Assembly (NCBI GenBank): GCA_002491825.1
Contig: DKWR01000027.1
Span: forward strand, 1-5,607
Length of the DNA: 5,607 nt
Source of the DNA: Ruminococcaceae bacterium UBA7147
Lineage (GTDB): Bacteria; Bacillota; Clostridia; Oscillospirales; Acutalibacteraceae
Direction: 5' to 3'
The notes beneath the pieces are model-generated. The model had not been told where the DNA came from. It made no database searches and was given only the letters and a program-made list of their open reading frames with translations. Positions 1 to 5,607 of this stretch are shown here, one piece after another; the first letter of the stretch is position 1; every line of letters starts with the position of its first letter. The position numbers were made by a program, and so were the translations under genes.

Positions 1-8
1 ACGCACTA

Positions 9-67
9 TTATTAATTCGGAGCGAAGCGACCATTAATTACGCATTCCGAATTCCGAATTCCGCATT
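9..67. repeat. AT-rich intergenic repeat block
   Basis: This non-coding block is built of short repeated units. ATTCCGA occurs at 44-50 and 51-57, followed by ATTCCGC at 58-64. CGCATT flanks this run at 41-46 and 62-67. AATTCGG at 14-20 is the inverse of CCGAATT at 47-53 and again at 54-60, so the block can fold back on itself. ATTAATT also appears twice, at 11-17 and 33-39, around a purine-rich core of the GGAGCGAAGCGACC type. The composition resembles dispersed intergenic repeats I associate with gut Clostridia, but that is recollection and not a search result. It may be the edge of a longer element that begins before the window. Confidence 0.5.
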
Positions 68-80
68 AAACTATAGTTTA
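67..80. promoter_or_regulatory. 14-bp perfect palindrome upstream of the plus-strand unit
   Basis: TAAACTATAGTTTA reads the same on both strands. It lies 47 bases before the first plus-strand start codon, directly after the ATTCCGA repeats. It could be an operator for a dimeric regulator or the end of the neighbouring repeat block. An AT-rich palindrome this size can also arise by chance. No convincing sigma-A promoter pair could be assigned around it. Confidence 0.25.
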
Positions 81-88
81 TCTTACTA

Positions 89-108
89 AAAATAACTTGA
101 AAATAACT
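89..108 (+). repeat. Direct repeat AAAATAACT, 11-base period
   Basis: AAAATAACT occurs at 89-97 and again at 100-108, so the starts are 11 bases apart, about one helical turn. The pair lies between the palindrome and the ribosome site of the first gene. It could be a protein-binding site in the leader or promoter, or only AT-rich sequence. Confidence 0.25.
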
Positions 109-126
109 ATACGGAGTTGTTAATAG

Positions 127-435
127 ATGAAAAAAGCTTTATCTGTAATTTTTATATGCCTTGCTATGTTGTTTTCCTGCACTGCGGCAACGGTATCTGC
201 CGCAAGCGTTGACGAGGCATTAATTTCTTCGCAGGACGACAAATACGTTCCGCTCTACACCGTATCGCCCGACAGCTCGCTCAAGGACTATAATTCACCG
301 AATTTCAGCAGTAAGGACTCTGCACTTTTTTACACGCAGACAACCTTCCTTGCACTTATCGCAGGCTACCTGATTCTGTTCAAAGTAAAGGGAATAAACC
401 ACGATGAAAAAATGCATCGCAGAAAGGAAAATTAA
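127..435 (+). CDS. Small secreted single-pass membrane protein, unknown function
   Basis: I do not recognise a family for this 102-residue protein. Residues 1-25 form a signal peptide: MKK, a hydrophobic core over about 5-17, then a VSA-AS site suggesting signal peptidase I cleavage after Ala25. A polar stretch of about 43 residues (26-68, rich in Ser, Asp, Tyr and Pro) follows. One hydrophobic helix at about 69-86 precedes a basic tail (KVKG to the end, with HRRK). The inferred topology is a short extracellular segment anchored by a C-terminal helix with a positive cytoplasmic tail. The start has GGAG at 113-116, 10 bases upstream. The stop is 2 bases before the S41 lipoprotein start, and that gene's ribosome site lies inside this gene's last codons, so the two are probably co-transcribed and translationally coupled. 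A role as partner or anchor for the peptidase is only inference. Confidence 0.75.
   Translation: MKKALSVIFICLAMLFSCTAATVSAASVDEALISSQDDKYVPLYTVSPDSSLKDYNSPNFSSKDSALFYTQTTFLALIAGYLILFKVKGINHDEKMHRRKEN
423..428 (+). promoter_or_regulatory. Ribosome site of the S41 gene, inside the preceding gene
   Basis: AAAGGA lies 9 bases before the ATG at 438, within the last codons of the small membrane protein gene. The position supports this start and suggests translational coupling between the two genes. Confidence 0.65.
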
Positions 436-437
436 AA

Positions 438-1982
438 ATGAAAAAGACTGATTTAAAAAAGCTTTCGGCACTCTTATTGGTCGTAATTACAATGATTTTT
501 TCAGGCTGTAGTGTAAACACTGTTTCGCTGAAAACAGTTACGCTTGACGATGTAATTAAAAACGTAAATACCCAAAATGCGCAGAAGCTTAAGAGCGTTT
601 CCACCTATGATGAAGCAGACTTTATGATAGATGTAAACAGCGAGAGCTTTACCGACGAGGAGCTTAAGGCGATGTCATCGTCAGGCTATGAGAAAGTGAC
701 CAAGGCTGAAGCGAAAGAAGATGTTGAAACACTGTTCCGATTTTTAAAATCATCGTACGCAGGATATACATATTTCGGCGGTGACGAGGCTTTTGGCAAA
801 GCTGAAAAAGAAATAAAAAGCAATATCGACAGCTTTTCAAAGAATAAGCTCAATCAGGAGGAGCTTGCCGGAGTTATTATGCAATCACTCGGTTTCGTAA
901 AGGACAGCCATTTTATGATGCTCGGAAAACAGGCTTTTGAAGAAGCTCATACTTATTACGAGAGTGAAAAGCGTGAGTTTAAAATGACGGAGGATAACAG
1001 ATATTGCACAGAGATTGACGATGCTTTCTGGTATCTTCCTGCTGAAACGGAAAAATATATGAAGCTGACAATCGGCGAAAGCGGCGAGCTTGTTTACGGT
1101 ATGTTCGCTGTCGTTACAGATGAAGAAAAGGAAAGTCTGCCGACTTCCGTACAGCTTGAAAACGGAGATAAAAAAGAAGAAATCAAGCTTGACTGGATTA
1201 TCAGCGAGGTAGGCGGCGACCAGTCGGCACAGGCAAAATTCAGTGAGGAAAATGGCGTTGCGATTTCCTCATTAGCGGATATGACAGCGAGCGAAAGCTC
1301 AATCGGAGAAATAAATAATTTTCTAAACGATTCGAAGAAGCTTGCAGGTTACGATAATTCAATTCTTGATTTGCGTGAAAACGACGGAGGCTTGCCCGAG
1401 ATTGATATGTTCTGGATTTACGGTTACACAGGCAAAATTGCTGATTTCAGCAATACCGTCTATACATTCAAGGACGATAAATTTGAGCGTATTGAAAAGC
1501 TTAACGGCGAACTGCGACCAAACGAACCGCTCGATACTTTCGACATTGTTAAAGAAAACAGCGAGCTGATGGACGTATACACAAATCTTGAGAATGAATT
1601 TGATGATTTCCAAGGTGTGAGGAAAGCAAACGGAGTTTTGAATTGTAAACCCGATGAAATTATCAGCAACCCGAATACGCTTTTTGTTTTGCAAAGTAAA
1701 CACAATTATTCTGCCGGGGAAGCATTCCTGATGATGCTTGACAATGTAGAAAATGTTGTGTCTGTCGGAACAAACACAAACGGCTGTATTCATTTCGGAA
1801 GTGTACTTCCTTTGGCACTGCCCAACAGCAAGACTACGTTCACTTTTTCAATATCTGCTGTAACAGGACTTGACAAAGACTTTGACGTTTACGGTCTTGA
1901 ACCCGATATTTACATTGCCGATGACGACGCACAAGAGGCTGTGCTGAAGTGCATTGAGTATTATTCAAAAGACAAGGGTTAG
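438..1982 (+). CDS. S41-family (tricorn/IRBP-like) peptidase lipoprotein
   Basis: This 514-residue protein is predicted to be a surface lipoprotein with an S41 serine-peptidase fold. Residues 1-23 are a lipoprotein signal ending in FSGC, with Cys24 as the lipidation site. An N-terminal S41 subdomain spans about 90-165 and contains DSHF (Ser157, His158). The core runs from about 305 to 495: LDLRENDGG (310-318), the nucleophile motif NYSAGE with Ser425, a GTNTNGC strand-turn (444-450), and GLEPDI (486-491) with Glu488. No PDZ domain is obvious. The Ser-His pair, Ser425 and Glu488 fall where the tricorn tetrad (Ser, His, Ser, Glu) would sit. The position of the Lys used by C-terminal processing peptidases holds Cys450. 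Residues 166-305 are acidic and match nothing I know. Substrate is unknown; cell-surface protein or peptide cleavage is the family expectation. Assignment to S41 is firm; activity and subtype are inference. Confidence 0.85.
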   Translation: MKKTDLKKLSALLLVVITMIFSGCSVNTVSLKTVTLDDVIKNVNTQNAQKLKSVSTYDEADFMIDVNSESFTDEELKAMSSSGYEKVTKAEAKEDVETLFRFLKSSYAGYTYFGGDEAFGKAEKEIKSNIDSFSKNKLNQEELAGVIMQSLGFVKDSHFMMLGKQAFEEAHTYYESEKREFKMTEDNRYCTEIDDAFWYLPAETEKYMKLTIGESGELVYGMFAVVTDEEKESLPTSVQLENGDKKEEIKLDWIISEVGGDQSAQAKFSEENGVAISSLADMTASESSIGEINNFLNDSKKLAGYDNSILDLRENDGGLPEIDMFWIYGYTGKIADFSNTVYTFKDDKFERIEKLNGELRPNEPLDTFDIVKENSELMDVYTNLENEFDDFQGVRKANGVLNCKPDEIISNPNTLFVLQSKHNYSAGEAFLMMLDNVENVVSVGTNTNGCIHFGSVLPLALPNSKTTFTFSISAVTGLDKDFDVYGLEPDIYIADDDAQEAVLKCIEYYSKDKG

Positions 1983-2012
1983 TAAAACATACGACAATAC
2001 TGAATGTAAACG

Positions 2013-2043
2013 AAAAAGGGACATCAAACGATGTCCCTTTTTT
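2013..2043. terminator. Bidirectional intrinsic terminator between convergent units
   Basis: A 13-bp perfect stem (2013-2025 with 2030-2042) closes on an AAAC loop. Its core is GGGACATC paired with GATGTCCC, flanked by A5 on the left and T6 on the right. Plus-strand transcripts end in a U tract and minus-strand transcripts also gain a U tract from the A5. It starts 30 bases after the S41 stop and lies 17 bases beyond the ATPase subunit D stop, so it can end both operons. Confidence 0.9.
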
Positions 2044-2059
2044 GTGTATATATAATTTT

Positions 2060-2725
2060 TTAAGCCGATTGTTCCTGATTTTCTTCCTTTGCCTTTTTGA
2101 AAGCGGCGTCCTTCTGCTTTTTCTTCTTGATTACTTTAAGACGGCTGAATTCCTCTCTGTCTTTTTCGTCAAGTGCGTCTGAAATAAACTTTACCGTTTC
2201 TTCAAACTTCGGTATCATAATATTTTTCAGAGCGTTTGCACGTTTCTGCGTTTTCTTGATAGAATCGGCAAGTCTGTAAACGCTGTTTTCAATTTCGGCA
2301 AGCTCTACGGTCAGGTACTTAACCTCCGAAAATTTGTTGTAAACCTTGTCAATTGCGGAGTTTGTAGTCCTTAAACCGTAGTGAAGAAAGTCGTGCTGCT
2401 GATGCTCTCCGATTGTGAGAATCGGAATTTCAACGCCCATTACGCTGCGAGAGTCGAGCTTTAGGCTGTCCTCATAGGGGATAGAGTTTGAAATGTCTTC
2501 GCAAAAGCCGTTTGTTACGTTGGCTGTCTGCAAAGCAATGTAGGCTTCCTCGTAAGCGCTGTCAATCTTCTGCTGAATAGCGTTTGCGTGGTCAATCAGC
2601 GTCATCATCTCACGGATAAGAATATTGCGCTTTCTGTCGAGCAGTTCGTATCCGATTTTTGCCAGAGCAAGCGACTTTTTGGTGTTCATCAAATTACCCT
2701 TGGTGGGTACTGCCTGTACTGCCAT
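2060..2725 (-). CDS. ntpD: V/A-type ATPase subunit D (central shaft)
   Basis: Subunit D is the central rotor stalk of the V/A-type ATPase; its long antiparallel coiled coil turns inside the A3B3 head and links it to the membrane ring. The 221-residue length is usual for the family. The N-terminus has the family signature VPTKGNL, then a long helix (about 13-75) with LLDRKRN at 28-34. The middle (about 76-120) is the short globular part. The C-terminal helix (about 121-200) contains the conserved RANALKN, IPKFEET and DREEFSRLK segments. A lysine-rich, polar tail (about 197-221) follows. The ATG at 2725 is chosen over Met13 because it keeps the conserved PTK segment and has AAGGAG 9 bases upstream. 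It is the last gene of the operon, 25 bases after subunit B and just before the terminator. No subunit G or H gene follows it. Confidence 0.96.
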   Translation of the reverse strand: MAVQAVPTKGNLMNTKKSLALAKIGYELLDRKRNILIREMMTLIDHANAIQQKIDSAYEEAYIALQTANVTNGFCEDISNSIPYEDSLKLDSRSVMGVEIPILTIGEHQQHDFLHYGLRTTNSAIDKVYNKFSEVKYLTVELAEIENSVYRLADSIKKTQKRANALKNIMIPKFEETVKFISDALDEKDREEFSRLKVIKKKKQKDAAFKKAKEENQEQSA

Positions 2726-2734
2726 ACAACTGTA

Positions 2735-2740
2735 CTCCTT
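2735..2740 (-). promoter_or_regulatory. Ribosome site of ntpD
   Basis: AAGGAG on the minus strand ends 9 bases before the ATG at 2725. It fixes the start of subunit D there and not at the internal Met codon 12 residues later. Confidence 0.8.
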
Positions 2741-2750
2741 TCCTTACGGC

Positions 2751-4124
2751 TCAGCCTTTGTAGTACTTGTCAAGTATAGCGTCGTCAACACGGTCAAGCT
2801 CTGCTCTCGGAAGTGTTGAAAGCAATTCCCAGCCGAGGTCAAGGCTCTGTTCAATGCTTCTGTTCTCGTTAAAGCCCTGATTTACAAACTTCGCCTCGAA
2901 CAGCTTACCAAACTCAATGTACTTCTTGTCGGTGGGGGAAAGCTCCTCTTCGCCGATAACGGAAGCAAGTGACCTTGCGTCAATAACCTTTGCGTAAGAT
3001 GCAAAAAGCTGGTTTGCAAGCGACTGGTGGTCTCCTCTTGTGTAGCCCTCGCCGATACCGTCCTTCATAAGACGTGAAAGCGACGGAAGAACGCTGACAG
3101 GCGGATAAAGCCCCTGTCCCTGCAAGGAACGGTCAAGAACTATCTGACCCTCTGTGATATATCCGGTAAGATCGGGGATAGGATTAGTAATATCATCGTT
3201 GGGCATTGTGAGAATCGGAATCTGCGTTACCGAGCCGGGATGTCCCTTAATCATACCGGCACGCTCGTAAAGAGAAGCAAGGTCTGAATAAAGATAACCG
3301 GGGTAGCCCTTACGTCCGGGGATTTCACCCTTTGACGAGGAGAACTCACGCAGAGCCTCGGCATAGGAGGTCATATCGGTCATAATTACAAGAATGTGCA
3401 TATCAAGCTCAAAAGCAAGATATTCTGCAATTGTGAGCGCACATCTCGGGGTAAGAGTTCTTTCTATAATCGGGTCGTTTGAAAGGTTTAAGAGCATAAC
3501 AACTCTTGAAAGAACGCCGCTTTCCTCAAAGCTTCTTCTGAAATATTCGGCAACGTCCTTCTGAACGCCCATTGCGGCAAAGACGACGCCGAAGTTTGTG
3601 CTGTCTGCACCGCTGATTTTTGCCTGACGTACAATCTGTACGGCTAAATCGTTGTGCGACATACCTGTTCCCGAGAAAATCGGAAGCTTCTGACCTCTGA
3701 TAAGCGTCATAAGCGTGTCAATTGTCGAGATACCTGTGTTGATGTAGTTCTTCGGATATACTCGTGAAACAGGGTTAATCGGAGTGCCGTTGATGTTTTC
3801 ACGCTTTACGGGGAAAATATCGCCCAGTCCGTCAATCGGTCTGCCTGCACCGTCAAGCACTCGTCCGATAATTTCAGGCGAGAGCGGCATTTCCATAGGA
3901 TGTCCCGTAAGAGTAGTTCTTGTGTTTTTAAGACTGATTCTTCTTGTACCCTCAAAAACCTGAACAACAATTCTTTCGCCCTCAATCTGAACAACACGTC
4001 CCTGTCGGGTTGTGCCGTTCTCAAGGCGGATGTCTACGATTTCTTCATTGGAAACGCCCTTAACGCCGTCCATTACGATAAGCGAGCCGTTGATTTCCTT
4101 TACGCCTACATAATTTATTATCAT
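2751..4124 (-). CDS. ntpB: V/A-type ATPase subunit B (non-catalytic head subunit)
   Basis: Subunit B alternates with A in the cytoplasmic A3B3 hexamer and completes the catalytic sites without hydrolysing ATP itself. The 457-residue length is typical. Residues 1-75 are the N-terminal beta-barrel. LPIFSGTGMSHND (147-159) is the degenerate P-loop region: it lacks the GKT of a working Walker A. The nucleotide-fold core contains the MTDMTSYAEALRE segment (248-260). PSLSRLMKDGIGEG (347-360) includes Arg351, which corresponds to the arginine finger that reaches into the A-subunit site. The C-terminal helical domain spans about 365-457. The ATG at 4124 has AAGGAGG 9 bases upstream and starts 14 bases after the A stop, so it is translated from the same message. 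Nothing is missing or odd. The homologous archaeal name is atpB of the A-type ATPase. Confidence 0.97.
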   Translation of the reverse strand: MIINYVGVKEINGSLIVMDGVKGVSNEEIVDIRLENGTTRQGRVVQIEGERIVVQVFEGTRRISLKNTRTTLTGHPMEMPLSPEIIGRVLDGAGRPIDGLGDIFPVKRENINGTPINPVSRVYPKNYINTGISTIDTLMTLIRGQKLPIFSGTGMSHNDLAVQIVRQAKISGADSTNFGVVFAAMGVQKDVAEYFRRSFEESGVLSRVVMLLNLSNDPIIERTLTPRCALTIAEYLAFELDMHILVIMTDMTSYAEALREFSSSKGEIPGRKGYPGYLYSDLASLYERAGMIKGHPGSVTQIPILTMPNDDITNPIPDLTGYITEGQIVLDRSLQGQGLYPPVSVLPSLSRLMKDGIGEGYTRGDHQSLANQLFASYAKVIDARSLASVIGEEELSPTDKKYIEFGKLFEAKFVNQGFNENRSIEQSLDLGWELLSTLPRAELDRVDDAILDKYYKG

Positions 4125-4133
4125 TGTGCGTTT

Positions 4134-4140
4134 CCTCCTT
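4134..4140 (-). promoter_or_regulatory. Ribosome site of ntpB overlapping the ntpA stop
   Basis: AAGGAGG on the minus strand overlaps the subunit A stop codon (4139-4141) by two bases and lies 9 bases before the subunit B ATG. A ribosome finishing A ends on the site that loads B, an arrangement that favours balanced A and B synthesis for a 3:3 complex. Confidence 0.85.
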
Positions 4141-5607
4141 ATTTAAGCAGTGAAGCAAGCTTTTCGTCGATTTCCTTGATGTAATCGTCGAACATTTCAG
4201 GCTTGCTGTTCGGAATGTCGTACTTCATCTTTGTCAGCTTGTCAAACAGTCCGAGATTCAGAACCTTTGAAAGCGGAATTTCCTTTGCAACAATTTCCTT
4301 TGCTTTTTTGTAAAGGTGAAGTATTGTTTTCATCATAAGCTTTTGCTTTTCAAGCGGAACAAACGTATCGTCAGCGTGAAAAGCGTTCTGCTGTAAAAAT
4401 CCAACTCTGATAACTCTTGCAGTTTCAATTACAAGCTTCTGGTCGTCGGGAAGAACGTCCGAGCCGATAAGCTTTACGATTTCCATAAGCGAGCTTTCTT
4501 CCTGCAAAAGTGCGCTTATTCTGTTGCGGTATTCAACAAAGTCCTCGCCGAGGTTTTCCTTGAACCAAGGGTCAAGGTCGTTGAAATATTCGCTGTAGCT
4601 CTGCATCCAGTTGATTGCAGGGTAGTGTCTTGAATAAGCAAGTGCCTTGTCGAGCGCCCAGAAACAGCGTGTGAAACGCTTTGTGTTCTGCGTAACAGGC
4701 TCCGAAAAGTCAGAGCCTTGCGGAGAAACTGCGCCGATAAGCGTTACCGAGCCTTCGCCGCCGCTTAATACGTCTGCACGTCCGCCTCTTTCATAGAATT
4801 CGGCAAGACGAGAGGGAAGATAAGCAGGGAAGCCTTCTTCGGCGGGCATTTCTTCAAGTCTGCCCGAGATTTCACGCAGAGCCTCTGCCCAACGTGAGGT
4901 TGAATCAGCCATCATAGCAACGTGATAGCCCATATCTCTGTAGTATTCGCCAAGCGTGATGCCTGTGTAAATTGAAGCCTCACGAGCCGCAACAGGCATA
5001 TTTGAGGTGTTTGCGATAAGTACCGTTCTGTCGGTCATAGGACGCTGTGACTTCGGGTCGATAAGCTCCGAAAATTCCTCAAGTACCTGGCTCATCTCGT
5101 TGCCACGCTCACCACAGCCGACGTAAATAATAATATCAGCGTCGCACCACTTTGCAAGCTGGTGCTGCGTCATAGTTTTTCCTGTTCCGAATCCACCGGG
5201 GATTGCAGCTGTGCCGCCCTTTGCAATCGGGAAAAGCGTGTCAATTACACGCTGGCCTGTGATAAGCGGAACGGAAGAAGTAAGGCGGTTTTTGACAGGA
5301 CGTGAAGTTCTGATAGGCCACTTCTGACAGAGCGTAAGGTTGTGCTCTGTGCCCTCGTTGTCCTTGATTACAACTACCGTATCAAACAACTTGTAGTCAC
5401 CGTCGGGCATAACCTTTGTTACAACGCCTGAAAGCTCGGGATGTACCATTAGTCTGTGCTCTATAATCGGAGTTTCCGGGAGGGTTGCGTAAATCTGACC
5501 GCCCTCAAGTCTGTCGCCGACCTTAACCTTCATTGTGACGTTCCACAGCTTATTTTCGTCAAGCGAGGATACGGAAGCACCACGGTTAATAAATGCACCC
5601 GACTGCT
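4139..5607 (-). CDS. ntpA: V/A-type ATPase subunit A (catalytic), 5' end beyond window
   Basis: This is the catalytic subunit that hydrolyses or makes ATP in the A3B3 head. The frame stays open to the right edge, giving 488 complete residues. The segment before the Met codon at 5533 reads SGAFINRG, then SLDENKLW, which matches the family, so 5533 is an internal Met and roughly 95-100 N-terminal residues lie outside. Counting from that Met, the Walker A is GGFGTGKT (113-120, bases 5174-5197), the catalytic Glu is in GCGERGNEM (Glu142), Walker B ends at MMADSTSRW (Asp210), and the AEALREISGRLEEMPAEEGF region and YERGGR (248-252) follow. The C-terminal helical domain extends to 464. The segment between the barrel and P-loop (about 20-85) is the bulge typical of A subunits, absent from F-type beta. 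It is first of the three visible ATPase genes, and upstream operon members are expected past 5607. Confidence 0.97.
   Translation of the reverse strand, partial: QSGAFINRGASVSSLDENKLWNVTMKVKVGDRLEGGQIYATLPETPIIEHRLMVHPELSGVVTKVMPDGDYKLFDTVVVIKDNEGTEHNLTLCQKWPIRTSRPVKNRLTSSVPLITGQRVIDTLFPIAKGGTAAIPGGFGTGKTMTQHQLAKWCDADIIIYVGCGERGNEMSQVLEEFSELIDPKSQRPMTDRTVLIANTSNMPVAAREASIYTGITLGEYYRDMGYHVAMMADSTSRWAEALREISGRLEEMPAEEGFPAYLPSRLAEFYERGGRADVLSGGEGSVTLIGAVSPQGSDFSEPVTQNTKRFTRCFWALDKALAYSRHYPAINWMQSYSEYFNDLDPWFKENLGEDFVEYRNRISALLQEESSLMEIVKLIGSDVLPDDQKLVIETARVIRVGFLQQNAFHADDTFVPLEKQKLMMKTILHLYKKAKEIVAKEIPLSKVLNLGLFDKLTKMKYDIPNSKPEMFDDYIKEIDEKLASLLK

Noticed and set aside
1..67. CRISPR-like array in the leader repeats
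   Set aside because: The units are only 7 bases, contiguous and without spacers, so they are not a CRISPR array.
98..126. Sigma-A promoter TTGAAA (98-103), 17 bases, TAATAG (121-126)
   Set aside because: The spacing is ideal but the -10 is weak (3 of 6) and transcription would begin inside the first gene, after its start codon and ribosome site.
165..181. Lipobox in the 102-residue protein (LFSC, Cys18)
   Set aside because: Phe at -2 is unfavourable and a better signal peptidase I site (VSA-AS) lies just downstream, so a processed membrane protein is preferred over a lipoprotein.
1359..1793. 144-residue minus-strand open frame opposite the S41 gene
   Set aside because: It lies wholly within a gene with clear S41 motifs, has no ribosome site I can see, and its translation resembles no family.
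2588..2819. Short plus-strand frames opposite the B/D junction
   Set aside because: Two overlapping frames antisense to conserved ATPase coding sequence, without ribosome sites; shadows of the real genes.
3900..4184. Plus-strand open frame across the A/B junction
   Set aside because: It runs antisense to two confidently identified ATPase genes and crosses their junction; its translation has no recognisable features.
4139..5533. Subunit A starting at the Met codon at 5533
   Set aside because: The frame stays open to 5607 and the residues before this Met match the conserved A-subunit segment, and the usual length needs about 120 more residues.

Overview
The window looks like a chromosomal piece of a low-to-mid GC anaerobic Firmicute. 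I would guess Clostridia, Oscillospiraceae/Ruminococcaceae-like, at modest confidence. The basis is a bacterial V/A-type ATPase operon, strong AGGAGG-type ribosome sites, a Gram-positive-style lipoprotein signal, and an AT-rich intergenic repeat with GGAGCGAAGCGACC-like and ATTCCGA-type units. No rRNA or other marker gene is present to fix the taxon.

Layout. Positions 1-126 are non-coding. They hold a repeat-like block (about 9-67), a 14-bp perfect palindrome (67-80) and a 9-bp direct repeat (89-108). A tight two-gene plus-strand unit follows: a 102-residue protein with a signal peptide and one C-terminal membrane helix (127-435), then, after 2 bases, a 514-residue S41-family peptidase lipoprotein (438-1982). 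A strong hairpin at 2013-2043 with A and T tracts on either side lies between convergent units and can terminate both. The rest is minus strand: the 3' end of a V/A-type ATPase operon in the order A (4139 to beyond the right edge), B (2751-4124), D (2060-2725). Gaps are 14 and 25 bases and each internal start has a strong ribosome site.

Function. A and B form the alternating A3B3 catalytic head of the rotary ATPase and D is the central shaft inside it. The subunits expected upstream (I, K, E, C, F and possibly G) would lie past 5607, so the coupling ion cannot be read here. The two plus-strand genes probably act together at the cell surface. The lipoprotein carries the S41 core motifs but has Cys where C-terminal processing peptidases have their catalytic Lys, and it has a Ser-His pair in the position used by tricorn-type peptidases. 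The small membrane protein has no family I recognise. That pair is the least ordinary part of the window; the ATPase genes are conventional.
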